The translations under genes were made by a program, and so were the position numbers. This document shows positions 16,592 through 26,509 of a stretch of 31,492 bases of DNA, piece by piece. Positions within the stretch are counted from its first letter, which is position 1; the number at the start of each line of letters is the position of its first letter. The notes below the pieces were generated by a model. It was not told the origin of the DNA and searched no databases. It saw nothing but the letters and a program-made list of their open reading frames with translations. The stretch lies in NCBI GenBank assembly GCA_964618975.1, contig CAZUDI010000047.1:1-31492 (forward strand). The letters are read 5' to 3'. The stretch is from CAZUDI01 sp964618975 (lineage in GTDB: Bacteria; Desulfobacterota; Desulfomonilia; UBA1062).

Positions 16592-17671
16592 TCAGAGGAG
16601 CATCACGGGGACGTACAGGTCGTGGAAGAGGCGCAGAAAGGCGGAGTCGGTCAGCGAGGCGATGAAGTCCCGCACCACCTCGGTGGGCGAGGTATGGGCC
16701 GTGTAGGCACTCTGCATGTGATCCAGATAGCGACGGCAGATGGGCGAGGAGGTCCTGGCCTGCCGGAGGTCCTCGCAAAGTCGTGCAAAGACGAGGGCGT
16801 ACATGGTGCGGATCTTCTCGGATTCGGTCTTAACGCGGGCATGATGGTAGATGTGCTCGTAGTTGAAGACCTTGAGACGCTGCAGCGCCTGGAAGACCTC
16901 TTCCGAGTAGGCGATGCCCTCGGGTGTGGAGTGCTCGATCAGATCGGCCACCAGGGTATAGACGATCCGGCCGTTGGTGTTGCCGAGGACCCCGGTGGCC
17001 TCTCTGGGCAGATCGGAGCGCGTGATGATGCCGAGAGAGACGGCGTCCTCGATGTCGCGGCCGATATAGCTCACGGTATCCGCCATGCGCACCAGGCAGC
17101 CCTCCAGGGTCATGGGCGACGGATTTTCTCCCTCCAGGGCCACCTTGAGCTTGACGTCCAGACCCGTGAAGCCTGTGTCGCCCCCGGGCGAGACGCGCTG
17201 TTCGGTGAGCTCCCCGTTGTGGCAGAGGATGCCGTCCAGCACCTGGAGGGTGAGATTCAGGCCCCGGCCCTGCCTTTCAATGCGCTCCAAGGCCTGGATG
17301 GCTTGGATGTTGTGGCGGAAGCGGCCGATGCCTGCATCACGGCAGAGGGTGTCCAGGTAGCTTTCTCCGTCATGCCCGAAAGGGGGATGCCCGATGTCGT
17401 GTCCGATGGCGATGGCCTCGATCAGGTCCTCGTTGAGCCCGAGCTTGCGGCCGATGGTGCGGGCGATGCGCGAGAGCAGCTGCACATGGATCACGCGGTG
17501 CGCGATGCCCTGGTGACCCACCAGGTAGAACACCTGGGTCTTGTCGGTATAGGAGGTATAGGCCGCCGAGTGCAGGATGCGGTCCACATCAATGGAATAG
17601 GCATCCCGCATGTCCCACCGACTGCGTTCGTCCGGCTGTCTACGGATGCCGTCGCTGGGCCGGGAACCCAT
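16592..17671 (-). CDS. dgt: dGTPase-like HD-domain dNTP triphosphohydrolase
   Basis: The 359-residue protein belongs to the HD superfamily of dNTP triphosphohydrolases, which cut dNTPs to nucleoside and triphosphate. The metal ligands are seen as H62 in RVIHVQLLSR, H91-D92 in AIGHDIGHPPFGHDGE, and a later Asp in VRMADTVSYIGRDIEDA. RFRHNIQAIQ (117-126) and TGFTGLDVKLK match the substrate region. It is shorter than E. coli Dgt (505 residues) and closer to the type 2/SAMHD1-like bacterial enzymes. GAGGAG seven bases upstream fixes the ATG. It follows glyS by 11 bp and ends the RodZ-like-mgtE-recO-glyQ-glyS operon. Confidence 0.9.
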   Translation of the reverse strand: MGSRPSDGIRRQPDERSRWDMRDAYSIDVDRILHSAAYTSYTDKTQVFYLVGHQGIAHRVIHVQLLSRIARTIGRKLGLNEDLIEAIAIGHDIGHPPFGHDGESYLDTLCRDAGIGRFRHNIQAIQALERIERQGRGLNLTLQVLDGILCHNGELTEQRVSPGGDTGFTGLDVKLKVALEGENPSPMTLEGCLVRMADTVSYIGRDIEDAVSLGIITRSDLPREATGVLGNTNGRIVYTLVADLIEHSTPEGIAYSEEVFQALQRLKVFNYEHIYHHARVKTESEKIRTMYALVFARLCEDLRQARTSSPICRRYLDHMQSAYTAHTSPTEVVRDFIASLTDSAFLRLFHDLYVPVMLL

Positions 17672-17682
17672 TCTGTGTCTCC

Positions 17683-19746
17683 TCAGGTGCTAAGGGCGGA
17701 GAAGCGGGCCACGCGGTTGAACAGGGTCAGCAGGCGCTTGAGCAGCGCGATGCGATTTTCCCTCACGCCCTCGTCCTCGCTCATGACGAGCACCTCGTCG
17801 AAAAAGGTGTCGATGGGGTCCTTGAGCCCTACCAGCAGGCGCAACGCCGCGGAATACTCGCCCTTGCCCGCGGCACGCACGAAGGGTATTTCCACCTCGA
17901 TCAGCCGCTCATGGAGCTTTATTTCGGGCCCCTCCGTCAGGAGCGTTTCGCTGACCTCAAGGGAGGCCTCCACCTTCTTGAGGATGTTCTCCACGCGTTT
18001 GGCGGCCGACCCGATGGAGGACAACCACGGTTCGTGCTTGACCGCCGCCAGGGCCTTGGCGCGTATGAAGGTGTCGACGGGATCGTCGAAGCCCGGGAGC
18101 ACGGCCTCGATAACGTCCCCGGGGATATCGCGCGCCTGGAGGATCGACACGAAGCGGGCCCGGAAGTAGGCCAGCACATCCTCGCGCACCTCCGTTCCGG
18201 GCCGCGTGATCTTGTCCGCCAGCGCCGAGAGCGCCTGGTCGATGAGGTCGGTGATGGAGATGCGGTAGCCCTTGCCGAGCAGAATGTTCTCGATGGCGAT
18301 GGTCTGGCGCCTGAGGGCGTAGGGGTCCGAGGTGCCGCTCGGGATCATGCCGATGCCGAAGCAGCCGCAGATGGTGTCGATACGGTCGGCGATGCCCACC
18401 AGATCGCCGATCACGCCGCCGGGCAGCTCGTCCTCGGCGAAGCGGGGCAGGTAGTGCTCGTGGATCGCCTGAGCCACCTCGTCATCGATGCCCTGGTGGC
18501 GGGCATACTCCCGCCCCATGATCCCCTGGAGCTCGGGCAGCTCGCACACCATGAGGCTGTTGAGATCGGCCTTGCACAGGAAGGCCGCCTGGCGCACCTT
18601 ATCCTTCCTGTCGGGCGCGAGATAGTCCGCCAGGTAGAGGGCGCTGTGGGTGAAGCGCTCCACCTTTTCGAAGGAGGTGCCGAGGTCCTTGTGGAAGATG
18701 ACGTCGCGCAGGCGTTCGGCATAGTTTTTCAGGGGCACCTTGAGGTCCTCGGTGAAGAAGTAGCGTGCGTCGTCCAGCCGGGCGCGCAGCACGCGCTCGT
18801 TACCCCGGCGCACGAGGGACTCGTCTTTGGGCACGATGTTGCTAACGGCCAGGAAATAGGGCTTGAGTTTGCCGTCGGTGTCGTAGAGCGGGAAGAAACG
18901 TTGGTGGTGCTTCATGACGGTCACGAGCACCTCCGGAGGCAGTTTCAGAAAATCCTGGTCGAAAGTGCCGCGGATCACGTGGGGGTACTCCAGCAGGTTG
19001 ACGACCTCGTCGAGGAGTTCCTCGTCCTCGCAGGAGGCGTCGAGCTCGGAGGCGTGCCGACGCAGTCCCTCCAGGATCATGGATTTACGCCGGTTGATGT
19101 CCGCAATTACGAAGCCCTCTTCAAGGAGGGCGTCATACGCCTCGGGAGATGCGATTTCGAGTGGGGTGCGGGCCATGAAGCGGTTGCCGCGGGTGGTCCT
19201 TCCGGCACAGATGTTGCCAAAGCTCAACGGCAGCACCTCGTCGCCGAAGAGGCACACGATCCAGTGCACGGGGCGGGCGAAACGCACCCCGGGGTTCGAC
19301 CACTTCATGGTCTTGGCGAAGGGGATCTGGGCAATGAGATCCTTGAGCAGGGGTACGAGCACCTCGGAGGTCTTCTTGCCCGGGATAGAGCGCGTGACAC
19401 AGAGGTAGGCGCCCTTGGGGGTTTCTTCGAAGGTGATCTCGTTGATGTCCACACCGCAGGTCTTGGCGAAGCCGAGGGCCGCCTTGGTGGGGGAGCCGGC
19501 GGCGTCGTAGGCGATGTTTTTGGGCGGGCCCATCCTGGTCTCCACCACGTCTTCGAGTTTGTCCGCCAGGCCGCTCACCCTGAGGGCCAGTCTGCGGGGG
19601 GTTCCGAAGACCTCGATGCGCTCGAAGGCGAGCTTGATCTCCCGGAAACGTTCGGTCAGCCTGCGCTCGAGGAAGTCCAGCGCCGGGGGAATGAAACCCG
19701 ACGGCAGCTCCTCGGTCCCGATCTCCACCAGCAACGAACGTGCCAT
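17683..19746 (-). CDS. glyS: Glycyl-tRNA synthetase beta subunit
   Basis: The 687-residue beta subunit of the alpha2beta2 bacterial GlyRS binds tRNA-Gly and is needed for charging. It starts ARSLLVEIGTEELPSGFIPP, the standard family opening, and contains MKWSNPGVRFARPVHWIVCL, the HD-like segment (VMKHHQRFFPLYD), and the C-terminal anticodon-binding part (FDEVLVMSEDEGVRENRIAL). Its length is normal. GAGGAG lies five bases before the ATG, inside the end of glyQ, with only two bases between the genes, so coupling is likely. Confidence 0.97.
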   Translation of the reverse strand: MARSLLVEIGTEELPSGFIPPALDFLERRLTERFREIKLAFERIEVFGTPRRLALRVSGLADKLEDVVETRMGPPKNIAYDAAGSPTKAALGFAKTCGVDINEITFEETPKGAYLCVTRSIPGKKTSEVLVPLLKDLIAQIPFAKTMKWSNPGVRFARPVHWIVCLFGDEVLPLSFGNICAGRTTRGNRFMARTPLEIASPEAYDALLEEGFVIADINRRKSMILEGLRRHASELDASCEDEELLDEVVNLLEYPHVIRGTFDQDFLKLPPEVLVTVMKHHQRFFPLYDTDGKLKPYFLAVSNIVPKDESLVRRGNERVLRARLDDARYFFTEDLKVPLKNYAERLRDVIFHKDLGTSFEKVERFTHSALYLADYLAPDRKDKVRQAAFLCKADLNSLMVCELPELQGIMGREYARHQGIDDEVAQAIHEHYLPRFAEDELPGGVIGDLVGIADRIDTICGCFGIGMIPSGTSDPYALRRQTIAIENILLGKGYRISITDLIDQALSALADKITRPGTEVREDVLAYFRARFVSILQARDIPGDVIEAVLPGFDDPVDTFIRAKALAAVKHEPWLSSIGSAAKRVENILKKVEASLEVSETLLTEGPEIKLHERLIEVEIPFVRAAGKGEYSAALRLLVGLKDPIDTFFDEVLVMSEDEGVRENRIALLKRLLTLFNRVARFSALST

Positions 19747-19748
19747 GC

Positions 19749-20606
<858 letters not shown>

Positions 20607-20616
20607 GGCGAGTTTT

Positions 20617-21318
20617 CTAGCACTGGTTCATATCTAGGTCAAGCAGCTTTGCCAGAAAGGCAACTGTCTTCAGCTGTTTCTGTGAGACATGGTTGCTCAG
20701 ACCCAGCAGGAAGGCTTCGATTTCCCGGCGGGTCTGCAGGCGCAGGGAAACCTTGACGAGGACCTCTGGTTCGAGTTCGGACCCGCGCACGAGGAACATG
20801 GCCGCCTCCGGCGAAAGGAAACCCCCGCCGGGCAGGGTGTCCCGTTTCTGTCTGAGCGCGGTTAACTCGACCCCGTAGCCCAGGGACTCCAGGAGCTGGA
20901 GCATCCCGATGCTCCAGCGCGCAAACCACTGGCCCTCGGGCTGCATGCTTGAGAGCGCCGCCTGCAGGCAGGCATAGGTCGCCGGGTGCGGATCGAGGGG
21001 GCCGAGATGGTTCATCACCAGCTCGAGCATGACCGAGGCATGCGCGAAGAGGTCCAGATCCTCCCGCAGGCCGAGATTGGCCGCCCTGAGCTCGGCGGAC
21101 TCCACGCGCAACAGGTCCATGGAGGGCTTGTGGAACAGTTCAAGGACCACCTCGCTCATGGGGTCGAGTGTTCCGGGGAAGCGCCGCCGGCTGCTCCTGG
21201 CCCCCTTGGCGATGGCATGGATCAGGCCCTTCTCGCGGCTGAGCGCACACACGATCCTGTCCGACTCGAGGTAGTCGATGGTGTTCAGGACGATGGCCTC
21301 GCAGGCGAAGCGGGGCAT
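20617..21318 (-). CDS. recO: DNA repair protein RecO
   Basis: The 233-residue protein matches RecO, which helps load RecA onto SSB-coated single-stranded DNA and anneals strands. The N-terminal OB fold contains CEAIVLNTIDYLESDRIV and AKGARSSRRRFPGTLDPM, both family hallmarks. The helical C-terminal part has WFARWSIGMLQLLESLGYG. The zinc-finger cysteines found in many RecO proteins after this point are missing; the corresponding segment reads LTALRQKRDTLPGGGFLSPE. The ribosome binding site is weak, and the ATG lies six bases after the mgtE stop, so coupling is likely. The recO-glyQ-glyS order is common in Desulfobacterota. Confidence 0.92.
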   Translation of the reverse strand: MPRFACEAIVLNTIDYLESDRIVCALSREKGLIHAIAKGARSSRRRFPGTLDPMSEVVLELFHKPSMDLLRVESAELRAANLGLREDLDLFAHASVMLELVMNHLGPLDPHPATYACLQAALSSMQPEGQWFARWSIGMLQLLESLGYGVELTALRQKRDTLPGGGFLSPEAAMFLVRGSELEPEVLVKVSLRLQTRREIEAFLLGLSNHVSQKQLKTVAFLAKLLDLDMNQC

Positions 21319-21324
21319 GGTTCT

Positions 21325-22665
21325 TCAGAAAAGGAGCAGCACGGCCACGGCGAAGTAGGTGAATACCCCGATGAGGTCCATTCCCGTGGTCACCAGGGGG
21401 GCCGAGGCCACGGCCGGATCCCGGCCAAGTTTATAGAAGAGGATGGGCAGGGCCGTGCCCAGCAGGGAGGCCAGCGCCATGGAGTTGAGGATGGCGATGC
21501 ACACCACGAGGCCCATACGCATATGATCGGGGTAGAGGATGACGACTACCCCCCCCAGCATGATCCCGTAGATGACGCCCAGCAGTACGCCGACCCCCAC
21601 CTGCTTGCCGATGAGCCCCAGAAAATGCGAGGTGGAGACCGCGCCCGTGGCGATGCCCCGTACGATGAGCGCCACGGACTGCGCCCCCACGTTGCCCCCC
21701 ATGCCGAGGATCACGGGCATGAAGGCCGCCAGCCCCACCACCTGGCTGAGTGTGCCCTCGAAGCCGCGGATCAGAAACGAGGTGATGACCCCGCCGATCC
21801 AGCAAACGAGCAGCCAGGGGCTCCTGGCCAGGGCATTTTTGAGGATGGATGAACTCAGCAGGTCTTCCTCGGCCCCGGCCAGCATGAACATATCCTCGGT
21901 GGCCTCCTCCTCGATGATGTCCACGATGTCGTCGATGGTGATACGGCCGAGCAGCCGCTGGTGATCGTCCACCACGGGGACGACCACGGCATCGTACTTC
22001 TTGAAGATCCGCGCCACCTCCTCCTGGTCCATCCCTACGGGCACGCTTAAGGGGTCGAAATCGATCACCTGGGTGATCCTGGTTTCGGGTTTGGAGAGGA
22101 TCAGCGGCACCAGGGGGACGGTCCCTACGAGCACCCCTTCCTGGTCCACGACATAGACGTAGTGGATATCGTCGATCTCGGTATGTTTGTGCCGGATGGC
22201 GGCCACGGCCTCATCCACCGTGGCGCTGGTCGACACCGAGACCAGTTCGCGCTGCATGATGCCGCCGGCGGTGTCCTCGGGATACCCGAGCAGGGCCTTG
22301 AGGTTCGAGGACTCCCGGGGGTCCATGGCCGCCAGTACGCGTTCGGCCCGGTCTTCGTGCAGATCGCCCACCAGGTCGGCGGCGTCGTCGGAGTCCATGT
22401 CCTCGACGATACGGGCGAGATCCTTGTCGGATATGTCATCGAGCACGTCCTCGCGCGTCTCCGAGGACAGCTCGGCGATCACCTCGGAGGCGGTATCGAC
22501 ATCCAGCAGGAGAAAGAACTTGCCGCGGGATTCCTCGTCCAGGCCCTCGATGAGTTCGGCGATCTCCACCGGCTTGAGGTCGTGGAGCATCTCGATGACA
22601 TGGAATTCCCAGCCCTTGTCAACATACTCCTTGAGCCGTTTGACATCGGAAGCCCTGGCAGGCAT
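21325..22665 (-). CDS. mgtE: Magnesium transporter MgtE
   Basis: The 446-residue inner-membrane channel takes up Mg2+ and is gated by cytoplasmic Mg2+. The N-terminal superhelical domain (about 25-125) is rich in acidic residues (DMDSDDAADLVGDLHEDRAE). Two CBS domains follow at about 135-255, ending GRITIDDIVDIIEEEATED. Five membrane segments make the pore, with the family motif MPVILGMGGNVGAQS near 315 and a conserved GMDLIGV near the end. AAGGGG six bases upstream supports the ATG. It lies 21 bp after the HTH gene and 6 bp before recO. Confidence 0.95.
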   Translation of the reverse strand: MPARASDVKRLKEYVDKGWEFHVIEMLHDLKPVEIAELIEGLDEESRGKFFLLLDVDTASEVIAELSSETREDVLDDISDKDLARIVEDMDSDDAADLVGDLHEDRAERVLAAMDPRESSNLKALLGYPEDTAGGIMQRELVSVSTSATVDEAVAAIRHKHTEIDDIHYVYVVDQEGVLVGTVPLVPLILSKPETRITQVIDFDPLSVPVGMDQEEVARIFKKYDAVVVPVVDDHQRLLGRITIDDIVDIIEEEATEDMFMLAGAEEDLLSSSILKNALARSPWLLVCWIGGVITSFLIRGFEGTLSQVVGLAAFMPVILGMGGNVGAQSVALIVRGIATGAVSTSHFLGLIGKQVGVGVLLGVIYGIMLGGVVVILYPDHMRMGLVVCIAILNSMALASLLGTALPILFYKLGRDPAVASAPLVTTGMDLIGVFTYFAVAVLLLF

Positions 22666-22686
22666 ACCAACCCCTTCTGTGACATG

Positions 22687-23145
22687 TTAGAATTTGTGAA
22701 GATCACCCGAAGAAACGATCAGTTGGGAATAGGTCTGCGCCGGATCGCTGGCCCCCTGCCGCGTAAGGGGGTCGCGTTTGTACATGCAGAATCCCACCAC
22801 CGCGATGATCACGGCCAGAACGATAACGAGGATGCCCTTGACTATCAGTGACTGGTTCTGATGGCGGGTGGGCAGGAAGTCGTCCCCGCCCCTTTCCTGA
22901 GAGGCCAGCATTTCCTCCATACGGCCGAGGAGTTCCTCGTCGTCCAGGTCGAACTCGCTGGCGATGACCTGCAGAAAACCCCGCAGAAAGGCCCGCGGGG
23001 GGAGCATCTCCACGTTGTCATCTTCCAGGAACTTCAGAACTTGGGCCGGGATCTTGGTCTGGGCCTCGATCTCCTTGAGCTCGATCCCCCTGGCCTCGCG
23101 CTCGCGTCTGAAATACTGCCCCAAGGTGAGCTTTTCCTCTGACAT
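22687..23145 (-). CDS. RodZ-like helix-turn-helix protein with single membrane segment
   Basis: The 152-residue protein starts MSEEKLTLGQYFRREREARG and carries an HTH_25 domain at about 5-70 (LKEIEAQTKIPAQVLKFLED, LPPRAFLRGFLQ), as in RodZ. A membrane helix (VKGILVIVLAVIIAVVGFC) follows near 104-122, and the short outer tail lacks the RodZ periplasmic domain DUF4115. It may be a cut-down cytoskeletal adaptor that links MreB-like filaments to the membrane, but this is inferred from fold only. The start at ATG 23143-23145 has GGGGAGAGGG upstream; longer starts lack a site. It heads the mgtE-recO-glyQ-glyS-dgt operon. Confidence 0.85.
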   Translation of the reverse strand: MSEEKLTLGQYFRREREARGIELKEIEAQTKIPAQVLKFLEDDNVEMLPPRAFLRGFLQVIASEFDLDDEELLGRMEEMLASQERGGDDFLPTRHQNQSLIVKGILVIVLAVIIAVVGFCMYKRDPLTRQGASDPAQTYSQLIVSSGDLHKF

Positions 23146-23293
23146 ACGCCCTCTCCCCAAGATACCACTTAGCACGCCGGGCGGGCCCTGGCAAGGATCA
23201 ACCATATATGCCCACCAATTGATTGACTATTTTACCCGGATCGGGGTAGCCTTGACCTGGCGGTCATGTGGCGCTAAAGGAGGTTTAATCGCT

Positions 23294-23443
23294 ATGGGTC
23301 TAATTCCCCGTCACTTGCGGCGGCATAGAGGGGCAAAGGTTTGCCCTGGGGTTCGTACCAATAATATGAATCAGCTCATCGTCACCGGCAGGCAGGTGCT
23401 GCCCCTCACCCCGTCGGGCCCAGGGGTCACTCCGTCCGCATGA
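23294..23443 (+). CDS. Small 49-residue ORF coupled to the radical SAM gene
   Basis: ATG 23294 has a near-perfect ribosome binding site AAAGGAGG (23276-23283) ten bases upstream. The frame encodes 49 residues (starting MGLIPRHLRRHRGAKVCPGV) and ends in TGA at 23441-23443, overlapping the ATG of the next gene as ATGA. The downstream gene has no Shine-Dalgarno sequence of its own, so its translation probably depends on this ORF. The peptide is basic at its N-terminus with no recognised domain, and may be a leader rather than a functional protein. Confidence 0.5.
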   Translation: MGLIPRHLRRHRGAKVCPGVRTNNMNQLIVTGRQVLPLTPSGPGVTPSA

Positions 23444-25758
23444 GTACGCACGAAGACCTCTTTGACATCGAAAAACCCGGCCGCTACCTGGGCGGCGAGA
23501 TGAACCAGGCGCTCAAGGACCCGCAGACGGTCCGGGTGCGGGTGGCGCTGGCCTTTCCAGACATCTACGAGATCGGGATGTCGCACGCCGGCATCAAGAT
23601 CCTCTACCAGATCCTTAACGGCATGGACGCGGTTTGGGCCCAGCGGGTCTTCGCGCCCTGGCACGACATGGCTGCCCACATGGAGCGCCAGGGGATCAAG
23701 CTCACCACACTCGAGGAGCACCGCCCGGTCAGGGATTTCGATCTGCTGGGCTTTTCCCTGCTCTACGAACTCTCCTATACGACGGTGGTGCGCATGCTCG
23801 AGCTGGCCGGCATCCCTGTCTACGCCGGTGGACGCACCGTGGGCGACCCCATCGTGGTCGCGGGCGGCACCTGCACCTCCAATCCAGCGCCCTTTATGGA
23901 CTTCTTCGACCTGGTGGTGCTCGGAGACGGCGAGGAGGTCATCGCCGAGATGGCACAGGTGTGCCTTGATCTGCCCGGGCGCGCGGAGCGCATCGAGGCC
24001 ATGGCCCAGCTGGAGGGGGTCTACCGGCCCGGGTCCGGGATCCGGGCCCGGCGCCGCATCCTGGCCGACCTCGATCAGCGACCCTTCCCGAGCCGCCCGG
24101 TGATCCCCAATATCGCCATCGTGCACGACCGGCTCGGAGTGGAGGTGGCCCGCGGCTGCACGCGGGGCTGCCGTTTCTGCCAGGCGGGCATGATCTACCG
24201 CCCCTACCGCGAGCGTTCGGCCGTAAGCGTGCTCGGCTGTTTCGAGCAGGGGCTTGCCGCCACGGGGTATGACACCGTCGCCATGCTGGCGCTGTCCGTG
24301 ACCGACCTGAGCTACCTGAACGCCCTCATGGAGTCGCTGGCCTGCCCGGGGCGGGAGATCGCGGTGGGGGTGCCCTCCATGCGGGTGGAGGGCATGAGCC
24401 CGCGCGTGGCCGACATCATCGCCGCGGTGAAGAAGCCCGGCTTCACCCTGGCACCCGAGGCCGCCACCGAGCGCCTACGGCGGGTGATCAACAAGGGCAA
24501 CACCGAGGCCGACCTCCTCGGCAGTGTGGCCATGATCACCCGGCTGGGCTGGAAGGCGCTCAAGCTCTACTTCATGATCGGCCTGCCCACCGAGGAGGAG
24601 GCCGACATCGAGGCCATCGTGGATCTGGCGCACACCCTCTCCCGGCGTTTCCGGGGTCGGCTCACCCTCAGCCTCTCGGCCTTCACGCCCAAGAGCCACA
24701 CCCCCTTCCAGTGGGAGGAGCAGCTCTCCCCGGCGCGCCACCAGGAGATCTTGGAATACCTGAGGCGCACTATCCGCAACCGCTACACCGCCCTCAAGTG
24801 GCAGGAGCCCGCGCTCTCGTTCCTCGAGGGGGTCTTCTCGCGCGGCGATCGGCGGCTGGCCGAGGTGGTGGTGCGAGCCGCTACTCACGGCGCCTACCTG
24901 GACGGGTGGGGCGATACCTTCCGGTGGGAGGCCTGGGAGCAGGCCTTCGAGGAGACGGGCATCGACCCTGAGGCCTATCTGGCCCCGCGCGACCCCGCGG
25001 GGGACCTGCCCTGGGATATCGTGGACATGCGCATCGACAAGGCCTTCCTCCTGGCCGAAAGGGAGAATGCCCGCGCCGCCCGCGAGACACCCGACTGCCG
25101 CCAAGGCCCCTGTACGGGCTGCGGGGCCTGCGGCGAGCGGTGCGCCAACATCCTGCACCCCGACTCCCGGCCCCGGCCGCTCTTCGCCGCACCGCAAAAG
25201 GGGACGCCGACGGCCTATGTGGCGGGCCTCACCAAGGAGGGGCCCCTGCGTTTCCTGGGCAACCGCGATTTTGCCGAGCTGCTCAAGCGCGCCATCCGCC
25301 GGGCGGGTCTGCCCGCGGTGTACACCCAGGGCTTCAGCCCCACCCTGAAGCTGGCGCTCACCCCGCCCACCAGCTTCGGCATCGCCTCTCTGAGCGAGTA
25401 TGCCCAGTTCGAGCTTTACGCGGATATCGATCCCGCCGATGTCGCCCGGCGGCTGGCGCGTACCCTGCCCGAGGGCTGTGGGGTCTTTGCCTGTGAACGG
25501 GGGGCCTTGCCGCGGGTGAGCGCCTATGTCTTCGCCCTCGCGCGGCCGGTGCACCTGACGATCGGCGAGGAGGCGTTTATCACGAAGCGCGGTACCGACC
25601 TCAAGGTGCTCGATTTCGTGGAGGTGCTCGACTCGGTCACCTTGCGCGTGCGTTTCCTCGAGGGCCGCACGCTCTCGCCCCTGGCGGTCTTCGAGGCCTG
25701 TGCCCCGGGGGAGATCGCCGCCGGCGACATTGTCAAGGTCACAACCGAGTTCGTCTGA
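23440..25758 (+). CDS. B12-binding-type radical SAM protein fused to DUF2344 (TIGR03960/TIGR03936)
   Basis: The 772-residue protein has three parts. Residues 1-200 resemble a cobalamin-binding-type domain (VALAFPDIYEIGMSHAGIKI, VYAGGRTVGDPIVVAGGTCT, LVVLGDGEEV). Residues about 230-520 are a radical SAM barrel with ARGCTRGCRFCQAG, giving CX3CX2C at C240, C244 and C247. Residues about 580-772 are the DUF2344 domain of radical SAM-linked proteins (KEGPLRFLGNRDFAELLKRA, YTQGFSPTLKLALTPP). Between them a cysteine-rich segment CRQGPCTGCGACGERC (about 550-565) may bind another cluster. In related bacteria this gene often precedes ribonuclease G; here it does not. The reaction is unknown; a role in RNA modification is a guess from that neighbourhood. 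Confidence 0.92.
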   Translation: MSTHEDLFDIEKPGRYLGGEMNQALKDPQTVRVRVALAFPDIYEIGMSHAGIKILYQILNGMDAVWAQRVFAPWHDMAAHMERQGIKLTTLEEHRPVRDFDLLGFSLLYELSYTTVVRMLELAGIPVYAGGRTVGDPIVVAGGTCTSNPAPFMDFFDLVVLGDGEEVIAEMAQVCLDLPGRAERIEAMAQLEGVYRPGSGIRARRRILADLDQRPFPSRPVIPNIAIVHDRLGVEVARGCTRGCRFCQAGMIYRPYRERSAVSVLGCFEQGLAATGYDTVAMLALSVTDLSYLNALMESLACPGREIAVGVPSMRVEGMSPRVADIIAAVKKPGFTLAPEAATERLRRVINKGNTEADLLGSVAMITRLGWKALKLYFMIGLPTEEEADIEAIVDLAHTLSRRFRGRLTLSLSAFTPKSHTPFQWEEQLSPARHQEILEYLRRTIRNRYTALKWQEPALSFLEGVFSRGDRRLAEVVVRAATHGAYLDGWGDTFRWEAWEQAFEETGIDPEAYLAPRDPAGDLPWDIVDMRIDKAFLLAERENARAARETPDCRQGPCTGCGACGERCANILHPDSRPRPLFAAPQKGTPTAYVAGLTKEGPLRFLGNRDFAELLKRAIRRAGLPAVYTQGFSPTLKLALTPPTSFGIASLSEYAQFELYADIDPADVARRLARTLPEGCGVFACERGALPRVSAYVFALARPVHLTIGEEAFITKRGTDLKVLDFVEVLDSVTLRVRFLEGRTLSPLAVFEACAPGEIAAGDIVKVTTEFV

Positions 25759-25781
25759 GGGCGCCTCTCCCCGAGGAGCCC
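25759..25781. terminator. Hairpin after the radical SAM gene
   Basis: GGGCGCCTC (25759-25767) pairs with GAGGAGCCC (25773-25781) with one mismatch around TCCCC. It begins at the base after the stop and lies between converging genes. A second stem, GCGGCC (25782-25787) with GGCCGC (25801-25806), follows at once. No T-run is present. Confidence 0.4.
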
Positions 25782-25810
25782 GCGGCCGGCCCCGTTGCAG
25801 GGCCGCACGC

Positions 25811-26347
25811 TCAGTCCACCAGCATGAGGCAGAACTCGTTCTGCACCGCGGTGCGCTCGCTAAGGGTTTCGATCGCGAAGCCGTTGTTGCGGGCCGTCTG
25901 GAAGACATCGATGCTGCAGCCCTCCATGGAAGGCCGTGCCCGGTTCATGGCGTTGCAGGGTTTGTCCTCGAGGCTGGCGCAGGTGCGGCATAGCCGGCAC
26001 GGGCCGGCCAGGAAGACGAAGGCCTTGTAGTAGCCGTCCTTGAATAGCCGGCCTTCCAGGTCCACCAGCATGGCAAAGTAGTGGCGGTAGATTTGTTCGC
26101 GCTGCGGCCGATGTTCGACCCGGATGTGGAACAGCAGGGCGCGCTCGTAGGTATCGAGCACGGACCTGGTCTGTTCCCAGGTCGGGGTGAAGGGCGGGCA
26201 GCAGTAGCCCTTGTTGTAGCCCGGACAGCCGAACTGGCATTTGAGGCGTACCCACGCCGCCGTGACCACGCTGCCCGGATCGATGACCTTCACCGCGCTC
26301 GCCCCGCCCCGGCGCGCCTCCTGGCAATATGTTTCCAGATCCTGCAT
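25811..26347 (-). CDS. DUF2284 putative metal-binding protein
   Basis: The 178-residue protein is a typical DUF2284 member with many cysteines. The N-terminal cluster region is KCQFGCPGYNKGYCCPPFTP near residues 36-55. The C-terminal region is GPCRLCRTCASLEDKPC near 115-131, followed by RARPSMEGCSIDVFQTARNN. The spacing suggests that it binds an iron-sulfur cluster or zinc. Such proteins occur mostly in anaerobes and have no assigned reaction. GGGGGT five bases upstream supports the ATG. It converges with the radical SAM gene and is the last core gene before the right-hand element. Confidence 0.88.
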   Translation of the reverse strand: MQDLETYCQEARRGGASAVKVIDPGSVVTAAWVRLKCQFGCPGYNKGYCCPPFTPTWEQTRSVLDTYERALLFHIRVEHRPQREQIYRHYFAMLVDLEGRLFKDGYYKAFVFLAGPCRLCRTCASLEDKPCNAMNRARPSMEGCSIDVFQTARNNGFAIETLSERTAVQNEFCLMLVD

Positions 26348-26509
26348 GACAGACCCCCGATGTTGACATTGGACGCAGTATATTCAGTTTAGCGCCTCCC
26401 GCGCAGAATATCAATAATAAATAATTAATTCAGAATGTTAGTTCTGGTTTTCCGAGGTGGGGCCCGGGGTCCTTCCAAAAGGGGCGCCTGGTTTTCCCCG
26501 TGATAGGCC

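Noticed and set aside
23206..23439. Cobalamin riboswitch before the B12-binding-type radical SAM gene
   Set aside because: No B12-box-like conserved sequence was seen; the region is largely explained by a small ORF and its ribosome binding site.
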